A stretch of 64,000 nt of DNA from Acidiphilium rubrum (lineage in GTDB: Bacteria > Pseudomonadota > Alphaproteobacteria > Acetobacterales > Acetobacteraceae), in assembly GCF_900156265.1 (NCBI RefSeq), contig NZ_FTNE01000007.1, positions 1-64,000 on the forward strand, read 5' to 3'. Position 1 is the stretch's first letter; every line of letters begins with the position of its first letter. Positions 1 to 8,890 of the stretch are shown piece after piece. The translations under genes were made by a program, and so were the position numbers. A model generated the notes under the pieces. The model was not told the DNA's origin and ran no database searches. It worked only from the letters and a program-made list of their open reading frames with translations.

Positions 1-300
1 TTCTGCCTGATCAGTTGGCGGATTTTCTGGCTTACCATGGCCAATCGCACTGCCCCAGCCGAACCACCACGGTGCGCCCTGACCAAATTGGAAATCAGCT
101 TGCTCGATCACATCGTGAAAGATCGAGAGCCATGCAGCCAGAAAACACTATCCCATTATCTCGTCAAAATCGCACGCCTCGGAGGCTATCTCGCCCGCGC
201 GAGTGATCCGCCACCCGGCAATACCGTCATGTGGCGCGGAATGACGCGCCTCACCGATATCACCCTCGGAGCGGTCACCATGGCAAATATTTGTGGGTAA
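1..300 (+). CDS. IS4-family transposase, C-terminal part (cut by window edge)
   Basis: The reading frame is open from base 1 and ends with TAA at 298-300, so only about the last 99 residues are visible. The translation has the typical tail of IS4-type transposases: a WRIFWLTM segment, then a helix-rich stretch and the ending LARASDPPPGNTVMWRGMTRLTDI. This region follows the catalytic DDE core in the family; the core itself lies outside the window, so I cannot say whether the element is intact. No terminal inverted repeat could be recognised after the stop codon. It lies next to a glycan-modification cluster of uneven base composition, which suggests mobile-element activity at this boundary. 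Confidence 0.75.
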   Translation, partial: FCLISWRIFWLTMANRTAPAEPPRCALTKLEISLLDHIVKDREPCSQKTLSHYLVKIARLGGYLARASDPPPGNTVMWRGMTRLTDITLGAVTMANICG

Positions 301-309
301 TCGAAAGCC

Positions 310-726
310 TCACCGGATGGGTACGAGGATGCGGCCGATGGCGGGATTGGTTTCGATCAGTTCGGCCATGGTGGGGTCGGCCAGCAGGTCGCGGAGTTGC
401 TGGGCGGGGTAGGTGACGGCGGCCGGCATGTCGTGCGTGCCGGGGAAGACGCGGGGGAGCCAGCCGAAGCCATCCGGCAGGGATGGGCGCTTGGCGCGGT
501 TGGGTTTGGCGGGCGTGAGGCGCTTCCGGCTTGGGGTGGGGCCGCGCAATACAGCACGCGCGAAGCGGGCGGCGATGCCGGCGAGGCGCTGCCAGATTGT
601 GATGATTTTGGCACCGGGGAGGTGTTGGGCGTGGCCCTGGGTGACGACGATCTCGGTCAGCATCGCCATGATGAGGGCGAAGCGGTCGAGAAGCGAGATC
701 GTCAGAGGGGTTGGGTTGGTGCGCAC
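310..726 (-). CDS. Conserved hypothetical protein, 138 aa
   Basis: A GTG-started frame of 138 codons with coding-like composition. The middle is basic and proline-rich (about residues 60-85). The C-terminal third reads GFGWLPRVFPGTHDMPAAV and continues with YPAQQLRDLLADPTMAELI, resembling small uncharacterised proteins I associate with Acetobacteraceae. No signal peptide, membrane helix or catalytic motif is visible. It is convergent with the transposase end, 9 bp away, and is not obviously in an operon. An upstream start is possible because the ribosome-binding site is weak. Function unknown. Confidence 0.5.
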   Translation of the reverse strand: MRTNPTPLTISLLDRFALIMAMLTEIVVTQGHAQHLPGAKIITIWQRLAGIAARFARAVLRGPTPSRKRLTPAKPNRAKRPSLPDGFGWLPRVFPGTHDMPAAVTYPAQQLRDLLADPTMAELIETNPAIGRILVPIR

Positions 727-941
727 CAGGCGAGATAAGCATGGTGGGCGGGGGGTGAGAAAGGGTTTTGTTTGCCCGAAACCGGCTTGACGCAGGCGAG
801 ACGGTTGACGCTAGAGCGTTACGCTTTCAGCTCAACGTCCTAGCTCCATGTTCTATCGATCGATTTCATGGGATTATGTTGCTGCTGCTGCGTCAACTTG
901 ATCGCACATCGCTCAACGCTGTGCCGGAGCAACGGGTCCGA

Positions 942-1541
942 TTACCGCAAGTTGAAATCCCATGCTACGTCTTCCTTGATCACCTTTGCAGGCTGGCCGG
1001 CGGCCAAGGTGTGGGGTGGAATTTTGGTTGTAACGATCGAACCAAGTCCTATGATCGAACCTTTCCCGATATGCGCACCTTTCAGGATCTTCGCTTGATA
1101 TGCGATCCAGACGTTATCATCCACGAAAATGTCTTGGGCCGGATTGAGGCGTACCCTGGTGGTTCTGTCGAGGATCGAATGCATGTCACTGGTCATAAAA
1201 AGTGTATCGCTTGCGATCAGGCAGTTCGAGCCGATCGAAATACGCGATGGTTCGTGGATGTACAGGCGGGTATGCCACGTGAAATTGGTTTGGGCCCCGA
1301 CGAAGATTGAGCCGTTCGCGCTCGCGAGCACCTCCAGCGCGGCCAGACTGCAATTTGGCCCCATCTCCAATATACAAGAGTCACCCAAGGTGATCATTGC
1401 CCCGCTAAAGGTGCAGTTCTCGTCAATCCGAACGTACGTGTCCGACCCTTTCAATGTGATAAGCGCATCGCCTGATTTCTCGACAGTTGGGTGGATCTGG
1501 ACGTCGTTATTGGACCCTTCATCAACCACCCTGATCGTCAT
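942..1541 (-). CDS. Acyltransferase with left-handed beta-helix (hexapeptide repeats)
   Basis: A 199-residue protein of hexapeptide-repeat character: runs of [LIV]-G-x-x-x-x spacing from about residue 45 to 180 (for example ISIGSNCLIASDT, IFVDDNVWIAYQAKIL, GAHIGKGSIIGLGS). The ending TLAAGQPAKVIKEDVAW is the common closing of the galactoside/maltose O-acetyltransferase group (G-x-PAK/RVI). Such enzymes transfer acetyl or other acyl groups to sugars in the cytosol. Its start overlaps the stop of the upstream acyltransferase by 4 bp (ATGA), so the two are translationally coupled and probably modify the same glycan. The substrate cannot be read from the sequence. Confidence 0.85.
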   Translation of the reverse strand: MTIRVVDEGSNNDVQIHPTVEKSGDALITLKGSDTYVRIDENCTFSGAMITLGDSCILEMGPNCSLAALEVLASANGSIFVGAQTNFTWHTRLYIHEPSRISIGSNCLIASDTLFMTSDMHSILDRTTRVRLNPAQDIFVDDNVWIAYQAKILKGAHIGKGSIIGLGSIVTTKIPPHTLAAGQPAKVIKEDVAWDFNLR

Positions 1542-2287
1542 TCGGTTGGCTCAGCCAACAGGGCGGAGACCACGACCGTTTCAGGTGCGTAAATCGGGGC
1601 GGATTCGGCGACCCGTTTCAGCCCTTCGATCGCCCCGGCGGGGTTTGCGAAGTCGACCTCCTGCAGCTGCCAGGGCGCGTAGTCCCACCAGCGGATAAAC
1701 AGTAACTGAGCGGCAATGATCGGATCATGGCGCATGCGGATGATGCGGGCGGGGTTGCCGCCGACGATTGCGTATGGGGGTACGTTTTTGGTCACGACAG
1801 CCATGGCAGCGACTACTGCGCCGTCCCCGATTGTGACGCCCGGCATAATCATCGCGCCGTGGCCGATATAGACGTCGTTACCGATCGAGATTGGTTTGAA
1901 CTGGGTAGACACGGCGTTCTGCCAGTCTGGTGCGCCGTATGAGTGATAAGGGCCAGCGGATGAAAAACCGTCGCCGACGTCAAATATTTTCTCTCGAAGA
2001 TAGAAAAATGGGCTTGTGCTGACCCAGGTCAATGGATGGCTGGCGCGGCCAACCTGAACGTTTTCGCCAATTGACGTATAGCGACCTATAGTGACACCGG
2101 AATAAAATCCGCTGACGGCATAGCTGAACGCTCCAATGCGAAAATCATCTCCGATGTTCATCCACTTGATGCTGCAAGGTGGCTCGAAAGTCGCCCCTAC
2201 TGAAATCGTTGTTCCAGGGCCATTGAATGTTTCAACACCGTGAAACTTCAGGAGATCAACTAACTCCGATGTCATCTCTGTGATCAA
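1538..2287 (-). CDS. CatB/Vat-type hexapeptide acetyltransferase
   Basis: A 249-residue xenobiotic-acetyltransferase-like protein. Recognisable features are IGRYTSIGENVQVGRASHP (the conserved active-site loop carrying His), the HSYGAPDWQ region, then ISIGNDVYIGHGAMIMPGV and the terminal YAIVGGNPARIIRMR. In polysaccharide clusters these enzymes O-acetylate sugars; true antibiotic acetylation is less likely here. Translation probably starts at the TTG at 2287, because GAGGA lies about 8 nt upstream of it; the first ATG (2275) has no well-placed ribosome-binding site. It is coupled to the following acyltransferase by a 4-bp overlap. Confidence 0.85.
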   Translation of the reverse strand: MITEMTSELVDLLKFHGVETFNGPGTTISVGATFEPPCSIKWMNIGDDFRIGAFSYAVSGFYSGVTIGRYTSIGENVQVGRASHPLTWVSTSPFFYLREKIFDVGDGFSSAGPYHSYGAPDWQNAVSTQFKPISIGNDVYIGHGAMIMPGVTIGDGAVVAAMAVVTKNVPPYAIVGGNPARIIRMRHDPIIAAQLLFIRWWDYAPWQLQEVDFANPAGAIEGLKRVAESAPIYAPETVVVSALLAEPTE

Positions 2288-2467
2288 ATTTCAGTTCCTC
2301 TTCGCTGGTATCGTCGGCAATAGAAAAATACCCAGCTAATCCGTCCGCTCGTTCGTTGGATTATCAAACCTTTAATGGCGATGTGCCAAATCCCCAAGTA
2401 TGAATCATCCTAACAACTGGCGCACGGAGAAACGGCGTATTGACAGGGTCAGACCTCAGCTTACGAT

Positions 2468-3559
2468 CTACTCTTCATTTGAAAAAACCGCGACATGCAT
2501 CGCGATCAAGGCCCCCCCCGACGGAGACCGGCAGTCCTCTCCATCGCCGGCGATCACTTGTTGGTTAGTCCCAACAAATTTGCCAACTGTTCGAATGCTC
2601 CATCGTGTCTTTTCACTCTCCAAGAGCCGACACGTGAATCCTATAAGCTCTCTTGACTCACCGCGGGTACCAGCAAACATACCTTGATCAAACCAATCAG
2701 ACCATGTGGAATCAGAATATTGGACTCTATAATGAATTAAGCGTTCGTCTAATTCAATTGAAAACCCCTGTATCGGAAAGTTTTCAGAAGAAAAATTCAC
2801 AAATCCATCATTTCCTAAAACATCACCTTGGTTCGAAATATGAGCTGCAATTTTTAGTGTTTTTTGAACCGAAGAAGTGGGCTGCGGTATGTCAAAGAAC
2901 GGCTGACTTTCACGAATAATAGGTATAAACAGTTTTTTTATCAGACATGCTCGTCTATAGAATGTGATAGATTCCGCCGCTCGTCCGTAGGTCCGTAAAA
3001 ATGCATCTTCGACAGAATCAATATCTACCAAATCATCGCCAACTCTAAGGTCAACCCATTTTTTTAGGTAATCTACACATGACAGAGCTGAAATCCCCTT
3101 ATATAATTTATACATATCACCATAATTTGTCTGTAAATCCTCTACAATATATATGCCGCTACTTTTTAAAAATGGAAATAAAGTTCTCAATGATGTAATT
3201 TGATGTTCCCACATATGTGACCCATCTTCAATTATCAAGTCAAATGGTCCATATTTAACTGCGAGCCGCGTTAACTCTTCTATGTTGGATTGATCCAAAA
3301 GTTCAATTTTAATTCTTCCTGCTTCATGAAATTTAGCGCTGGGAACGATGTCCGCCCCTACGATCGTAGAATTGGAAAAATATTCCTCCCAAGTCCTAAG
3401 CGATGCACCGTCTAAAACTCCAATTTCTAAAATATTCAATTTCCTGGATCGAATTTTCGAAAAATATTGCTCATAAAAATTCAAATAGTTATGATAACTA
3501 GAGGATTTGTCAGTCCCATTTTTCAGGCCGATTTCGTTCAAACTCAGATCAACATCCAT
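2468..3559 (-). CDS. Class I SAM methyltransferase with ChW-like C-terminal segment
   Basis: A 363-residue protein. Residues about 5-30 (GLKNGTDKSSSYHNYLNFYE) and the motif I region LNILEIGVLDGASLRTW mark a macrocin-O-methyltransferase-like SAM enzyme; IIEDGSHMWEHQ and IYIVEDLQTNYGDMY are later motifs of that group. Members methylate sugar hydroxyls. From about residue 240 a separate segment contains LIHYRVQYSDSTWSDWF followed by GMFAGTRGESRELIGFTCRL, which resembles the clostridial hydrophobic-W (ChW) repeat, a surface or adhesion module. The gene is markedly AT-rich compared with its neighbours and rich in Ile, Asn and Ser, suggesting acquisition. AGGGAG sits about 8 nt before the ATG. The substrate is unknown. 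Confidence 0.75.
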   Translation of the reverse strand: MDVDLSLNEIGLKNGTDKSSSYHNYLNFYEQYFSKIRSRKLNILEIGVLDGASLRTWEEYFSNSTIVGADIVPSAKFHEAGRIKIELLDQSNIEELTRLAVKYGPFDLIIEDGSHMWEHQITSLRTLFPFLKSSGIYIVEDLQTNYGDMYKLYKGISALSCVDYLKKWVDLRVGDDLVDIDSVEDAFLRTYGRAAESITFYRRACLIKKLFIPIIRESQPFFDIPQPTSSVQKTLKIAAHISNQGDVLGNDGFVNFSSENFPIQGFSIELDERLIHYRVQYSDSTWSDWFDQGMFAGTRGESRELIGFTCRLLESEKTRWSIRTVGKFVGTNQQVIAGDGEDCRSPSGGALIAMHVAVFSNEE

Positions 3560-3655
3560 TTTGTTAACTCCCTATTCATAAGTATGTAAAAGTAGTCAGT
3601 GGAAGCACAAATCACGAAACGAAGGTTTAGTGACTGCAGACGGACCACGAGCCTA

Positions 3656-5152
3656 TTAGTCAAAATAATCTGAGAATGATACGGGAACTGTCGCTGCACT
3701 TTCGGGGTCCGGAAATATTCCATGGTCTATCCTCAGAGAGAGAAAGCTGCTTGAGTTGTTATATATATAATGTGTCTTTACAGGGCGCCGATATTTACAA
3801 TACTTTTCCCAACAAACATTGTTTGAAAAAGTAGACCTGGTTAATCCAACAAAATACTCCGCATCCATCGCCATTTCGAAGTCTATAAGCGACAGATTTA
3901 AGACACCTAATTGTGACATATCGTCCGCACTTAAAAAATCAGATTTCCAGAACAATTCAATTCCGAATTCCTTGTAGATCTTAGATTTAATTTCTTCGAC
4001 TGGAACAGGTAGATTTTTTTCATCAGAGACAATATATATCTTTCTAGGAATCGGTTTTATCGTTTTTTCGATTTTCGAAAATATATATGGATATGGGATT
4101 ATAAAGTCCTCGGCCGACCCAAGGGCTGTTCTAAGATGAGTAGCATATTCTTGCCAATCGTTCTCGATTCGCAGTTGAAGAACGGTGCTAATTTCTTCAT
4201 TTTCAAAGACGTTCTTTTGTAAATTCACTAAAATATTTGAATTTCTGATAATGGGCACCAACGCATTTGTACGATCAATTCCCATGGTTGCAGGTGTATT
4301 GAAATCCGGATTTCCATTAAAAAAAATCCACCCATGTGGGTCATCTGATTGGAAGTCTTGCGGCTTCTCTACGATTTCAACTCCATATTTCGACGCGAAA
4401 TCCCTGAATTGCCCAAGATCATAAATAGACTCGAATGGTACAGTCTTCTGCACATCATTTTTATGATCGAGTTGGTACAGCTCTGGAAGAAAAATCGGAC
4501 GCTTAGCATCGTAGGCGGCAGCGAGAAGTCCCGCTAAAGCTCCCTTTTGATTGTTTAGTCCACCGTTGTTGTATAAATATCCAAGCGGCATGGCGCGGCG
4601 ACTTTCGTCATTGAACGTTATACCGGCTTCATTAGTCGTAGGAATAAAATAAGAATCGTTATCAATCGTATTTTGTTGAACAGTGTTTTCAGGAGATTCT
4701 ACTAAGGTTAATCGCCAACCCGCGGTATAAAAATGTGTATCATATTCACTCTCTGTGACTAGGCTTGGAATCATATTAGGCAAGTCGTCTCGATAAATTG
4801 CTGTGACGAATACGGTCTGCCATTGATCACGAAGCGCCAGATCGGGAGAGTTAAAGTCCTGCGAGTATGTCCCCCATAAGACGGTCGAGATGTGTGAGCC
4901 TTTAAAAGAGCTGGGGATCAGAATCGAAACTTCGAATTTATATAGTCTGCCATCGATTAAGCCATTGATAAGAATATGGAATATGGGCTTTTCAACTGTG
5001 TTTGTCTTCGACACTTGGTGTTTTATGACTTCCAAATACTCCAGCGGAGGACTGACCTCTGTTTCTGGCGGTGGAGTGTCTATCGACCTCATCTTATATT
5101 CCCTAAGCTTGATAGTGACGCTGGCGTTTGAAGTATTTTGAATATGTATCAT
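3656..5152 (-). CDS. O-fucosyltransferase-like glycosyltransferase with unknown N-terminal domain
   Basis: A 498-residue AT-rich gene. Residues about 60-150 form a beta-rich domain (VSILIPSSFKGSHISTVLWG then DLALRDQWQTVFVTAI) that I also see at the C-terminus of the gene at 12542-13684. The remainder resembles the GDP-fucose protein O-fucosyltransferase fold: an early NNQKGALAGLLAAAYDAKRP segment and the late AEYFVGLTRSTFSNNVCWEK segment that normally binds the nucleotide-sugar. No signal peptide or membrane segment is visible, so it probably acts in the cytosol. It lies upstream of the methyltransferase on the same strand (about 95 bp gap). The family call rests on motif memory, without an alignment. 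Confidence 0.5.
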   Translation of the reverse strand: MIHIQNTSNASVTIKLREYKMRSIDTPPPETEVSPPLEYLEVIKHQVSKTNTVEKPIFHILINGLIDGRLYKFEVSILIPSSFKGSHISTVLWGTYSQDFNSPDLALRDQWQTVFVTAIYRDDLPNMIPSLVTESEYDTHFYTAGWRLTLVESPENTVQQNTIDNDSYFIPTTNEAGITFNDESRRAMPLGYLYNNGGLNNQKGALAGLLAAAYDAKRPIFLPELYQLDHKNDVQKTVPFESIYDLGQFRDFASKYGVEIVEKPQDFQSDDPHGWIFFNGNPDFNTPATMGIDRTNALVPIIRNSNILVNLQKNVFENEEISTVLQLRIENDWQEYATHLRTALGSAEDFIIPYPYIFSKIEKTIKPIPRKIYIVSDEKNLPVPVEEIKSKIYKEFGIELFWKSDFLSADDMSQLGVLNLSLIDFEMAMDAEYFVGLTRSTFSNNVCWEKYCKYRRPVKTHYIYNNSSSFLSLRIDHGIFPDPESAATVPVSFSDYFD

Positions 5153-5866
5153 GTCGGAGCAACATTTTGCTAGGGTTACATGAGGTATGATTGCTCCATC
5201 GGAGTTGCGCGGATTTTGCCGTCTCCTGATATGTTATCAATGAGTATGGGATCGGCAAAGTCGTTGCTTAAGATCCGTCCGCTCACGTTTCGAAGGTAGA
5301 CCAAGGGCTGGAACGAACGAAGTATGGCACAATGTCGCTGAGACGTCAGGGCAAGAAGATCGATCGCAGAACAGTCTAATCTGGTTTGGTCGCGTCGGCC
5401 TCGAGACATAGCGACGGCTCCAATTCATCGTCGTGCGATTATTCGAGTTTGTACCGATAGTTGTCGACGTTTGTGATACGTCCAAAACCCTGGTTTTAGC
5501 GGGGGGCGTCGTCTAAAGTGTTTCGCGGTTCCGACTTACTCGTCGAATTGTCGGGTGGTGTCGTGTTGGCGGAAAATGCCGGCAAAGATGGGACGTTTGA
5601 TAGGGAGGCGTCGGACCTAGCGGTGCATCAGCCAAGTGTCGATGCTGATGGCGCGGCGGGTGCGCCCGCTTTCGGTAATCACTTGGGTGACGGTTCCATA
5701 ATGGTCGAAGTTTGCGGTGTCGGGGGGCGGGGTGGCGAGTCGTTCTACCATACCCGCATCGCCTGGGATCAGCCTCATGCCCTATTGGATATCGCATTTA
5801 TGCCTACCATGAGTTCAGTTGATGTGCCGGCGCAACGAGACCGGTAGGATGGCCCGCGTTATTGCC
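5153..5866. other. 714-bp stretch without a convincing gene
   Basis: It separates the AT-rich methyltransferase/fucosyltransferase-like pair from the GC-rich glycosyltransferase. Only short frames occur on either strand, and none is recognisable. The best is a 44-codon minus-strand frame at 5617-5751 (contains NFDHYGTVTQVITESGRT), which looks like part of a decayed gene. Composition shifts from about half GC at 5160-5500 to strongly GC-rich after 5850. A junction or decayed-gene zone is the most likely reading. Confidence 0.5.
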
Positions 5867-8800
5867 TCAAGCGCCGAATTCGGCCTGGAGGAGGGCGACG
5901 GATTCGGTGTCGGCGAAGGGGGCGCGGGCGTTTTCGGGGTAGGGGTGGGCGGGGTCGAAACCGTCGATCGCGGCGAGGGCGTCGGCGGGGGTGACCGGGA
6001 AGGGGATGATGATGCCGAAGCCAGCGTTGCGGATGCGTTCGGCGGGGGCGCCGATGTCCGGCACGATGGGGATGAGGCCGGCGTTGACCGCTTCGGAGAG
6101 GGTGTATGAGAAGGTTTCGGGCCAGGCGCTGAGGAACAGGGCGAGGCGGCCGCCGACGCGATCGATCAGGCCGGGGAGGGTTGCTTCGGTGTAGCGGCCG
6201 AGGATGGTGACGTTGCCGAGTTGTTTCAGATCGTCATCGATATCGGTATGGCCGATGATTGTGAAGGTGAGGTGGGGGTGGCTGAGGCGCGCGGTTCGGG
6301 CGATTTCGAGCAGCTGGCGTGAGCCTTTGTGCGGGCCGATGCCGCCGAGCAGGATGATGTTGTCGCTGGCACCCTGGCGGATGGGCGCGGGCGGGGTGTG
6401 GGTGATGGTGGGGTGGGGGATCGGCTGGATCGGGACGGTGGGGAAGGCGCGCTGGAGGTAGGATTTGGTGTCGTGCGAGGGGGTGATGATTTTGGTGATG
6501 TTGGCGAAGAGGCGGGCGAACAGGGCGCGGTGATCATCGATGGTGAGGCTGGCGAGGCGTGAGGCTTCGTGGCTGCCGCCGATTTTCAGGCAGCGGTTGC
6601 AGACTTCGGGCGTGCCGCCGCCGCAGAAGCGCTCCGCGGCGTCGATGAAGGTGGTGCGGGGGCAGACGGCGTAGAAATCGTGGCCGTAGTAGATGGTTTT
6701 GCGATGGGCGGCCCAGCCGGTCAGGGTTTCGATGGCGGCTTCGGTGAAGCCGAGGAGTTGGTGGATCAGGACCAGGTCGATCTCGGCGGCATCGAGCATG
6801 GCGCGGAGGACGGGTTCGTCGCCGGGGTGGAAGACGGCGCGGATGAGCGGGGCGTGGCAGGTGAGGACGAGGGCGCCGTTTTCCTGGCATTGCAGGGAGA
6901 TGGGGTGGCGGGCGCCGTAGGAGACGATGGTGCCGAGATCGGCCGCGGCTTTGCGGGTGCCGCCGGCGAGCCAGTTTTCGATGATGAGGGCGTAGCGGCG
7001 GCCTGGCTGCGCGGCCGTGGCGCGGGTGCGGCGCAGGCGGGCGATGTCGAGCTGCCAGCGGCCGGCGCGCAGGGGATCGGCGTCTTCGAACGCCATGATG
7101 AGGGGGGTGTATTCGGGATAGATGCCGCCGAGGATGGCGAGGTTGCGGCTGATGAGGTCGGCTTTTTCGGCACCGAAGGAGACGCTTTCGCGGTGTTCGA
7201 CCAGGGCGCCGGTGGCGGCGACGTGGCGGAAGCCGAGGTCGGTCGCGCGCAGGCAGAGCTCGTTTTCCTCGCCGTAGCCGCGGCCGAACACCGTGTTCAA
7301 CTGCTTGATGTGATCGAGGATTTCGCGGCGGATGAGCATGCAGAAACCGTGGCCGGTCGGGACGTCGATGAGCTGGTCGCGGTTGAGATCGGCCGCGAGG
7401 CGCGCGAGTTCGGGCCAGGTGATGTCGGGCAGGGTGGTGGTGGCGAGGGTGGGGTGGGGGTAGGAGAAGATGGTGGCGTTGTTGGAGAGGGCGGTGACGG
7501 TTGCGATGTCGTCAGCACTGCGCAGGGCCCGGCGCATCCGATCGAGCGTGCCGGGGAAGACGCAGGTATCGGCGTTGAGGAGCAGGACGTCGCCGGTTTT
7601 GCAATAGTCGAGCCCGCGGTTGACGGAGCGGACGAAGCCGAGATTGGCCGGGTTTTCGAGGATGACGACGCGAGCCGCGGCGCGGAACCGGTTGAGCATC
7701 GGCATCATGCCGGGTTCGGGCGGGCCATCGGCGATGATCAGGATGGTGTCGCTGGGGCCGAGATCGGCGAGGGCGTGGCGGATGCAGGTTTCGGTGATGT
7801 CGACGCCGGCGTAGACCGGGATGAGGATGGTAATCGCGTCGGCGGGTTGTGGGCTTGCCGCGATGAGGTCAGGGCGCCAGAGATGGTCGGGGCCGGTGCG
7901 GGATTGGACGAGATAGTCGCGGATGATGGTCTGGAAGACGGCGCGATCCATCGGTGCGAGCGGGGTGGCTTGGGCGTGGATGCGGGCGGCGACGCGCTTT
8001 GCCGCAGCGACGAAGGCGATGCGGTGGCCGATGACGAAGGGGCCGTTGAACAATTCGACGGTGCTGCCCTTGAGGCGGAGCGATAGTCGGGACAGGTCAG
8101 CGGGCTCGCGTGTAGTGCCGGGGAGTTTGAGCCAGAAGCCGCGCTGCCAGTTGTTCGGGAAGGTATCGCGCAGGTCGCTCCGGGGGAGCGAGCAGACGGC
8201 CGAGCCGACCACGGTGCCATCGATCACGGCTTCGATTTCGAGCATGCGGCCGGGGGCATCCGGGCAGAGGAGCCAGCCGGCGCAGTGATCGGGGGTGATG
8301 GTATCGAGGAAGCCGGTGACGGGCAGGCTGGCGGTTGCGCTCGCGCAGACGCGGCCGGCGGCGACCATTTCGACGTGGAGGTCCGGACGACTGAAAAAAG
8401 CGTCCGGCAGGGGGCTGTCGAACCAGCAGGGTTGAAAGCCGGGGTCCTGATCGTGCGCGCCTGGCATCGCCAGCAGGGTGTGGGAAGCGACACCGTCGGT
8501 GGTGCGGAAGGTGAGGTCGAGCGGGCCGGTGCGATCACTGCGGCGGCAGGCCCAGCCGACCACCCGGTCTTCCAGGATTTTGAAATAACCATCGATGATA
8601 TCATCGCCGATCTGCAGCGGCGAACCGGGCAGTTCGACGCCATCGGCCAGGATGTGGACCAGCGGGCCGCCGCCGAAATCATCGAGGGGGATGCGGAAGC
8701 CGAAATCGATGCGGCCGAGGGCGAGGGGCGCGAGGTCCGGACGGTCGCGCCGGGCGCTGCCTGAGGCAAGGCGGGTGCCGTTGCTGGCGCGGATATCGAT

Positions 8801-8890
8801 GGCGCAGGTGTCGGTCAGGGAGTCCGGGAGGGCCCAGCCGCTGACGTAGCGACCGATGAAACCATCGACGTGGCCGTTAGAGACGGTCAA
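5867..8890 (-). CDS. Multidomain glycosyltransferase: three GWA repeats + GT2 + GT4
   Basis: A 1007-residue protein. The N-terminal 300 residues contain three diverged copies of a module of about 90 residues that starts with a Gly-Phe/Tyr turn and a GWA-type core (VDGFIGRYVSGWAL; IDGYFKILEDRVVGWA; VTGFLDTITPDHCAGWLL). Residues about 355-600 are a GT2 (GT-A) domain: ITILIPVYAGVDITETC, ENPANLGFVRSVNRGLDY, then LLLNADTCVFPGT with the DxD-like acidic site. Residues about 650-1000 are a GT4 (GT-B) domain with IILLGGIGPHKGSRQLLEIA and the donor-binding ETFSYTLSEAVNAGLIPIV. Such tandem enzymes build surface or O-antigen chains. The start is a TTG overlapping the upstream stop by 4 bp (TTGA), so it is probably translated by coupling. 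Confidence 0.85.
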   Translation of the reverse strand: MTVSNGHVDGFIGRYVSGWALPDSLTDTCAIDIRASNGTRLASGSARRDRPDLAPLALGRIDFGFRIPLDDFGGGPLVHILADGVELPGSPLQIGDDIIDGYFKILEDRVVGWACRRSDRTGPLDLTFRTTDGVASHTLLAMPGAHDQDPGFQPCWFDSPLPDAFFSRPDLHVEMVAAGRVCASATASLPVTGFLDTITPDHCAGWLLCPDAPGRMLEIEAVIDGTVVGSAVCSLPRSDLRDTFPNNWQRGFWLKLPGTTREPADLSRLSLRLKGSTVELFNGPFVIGHRIAFVAAAKRVAARIHAQATPLAPMDRAVFQTIIRDYLVQSRTGPDHLWRPDLIAASPQPADAITILIPVYAGVDITETCIRHALADLGPSDTILIIADGPPEPGMMPMLNRFRAAARVVILENPANLGFVRSVNRGLDYCKTGDVLLLNADTCVFPGTLDRMRRALRSADDIATVTALSNNATIFSYPHPTLATTTLPDITWPELARLAADLNRDQLIDVPTGHGFCMLIRREILDHIKQLNTVFGRGYGEENELCLRATDLGFRHVAATGALVEHRESVSFGAEKADLISRNLAILGGIYPEYTPLIMAFEDADPLRAGRWQLDIARLRRTRATAAQPGRRYALIIENWLAGGTRKAAADLGTIVSYGARHPISLQCQENGALVLTCHAPLIRAVFHPGDEPVLRAMLDAAEIDLVLIHQLLGFTEAAIETLTGWAAHRKTIYYGHDFYAVCPRTTFIDAAERFCGGGTPEVCNRCLKIGGSHEASRLASLTIDDHRALFARLFANITKIITPSHDTKSYLQRAFPTVPIQPIPHPTITHTPPAPIRQGASDNIILLGGIGPHKGSRQLLEIARTARLSHPHLTFTIIGHTDIDDDLKQLGNVTILGRYTEATLPGLIDRVGGRLALFLSAWPETFSYTLSEAVNAGLIPIVPDIGAPAERIRNAGFGIIIPFPVTPADALAAIDGFDPAHPYPENARAPFADTESVALLQAEFGA

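Noticed and set aside
6569-8086. 505-codon plus-strand frame
   Set aside because: Antisense to the double glycosyltransferase gene, composition typical of a mirror frame.
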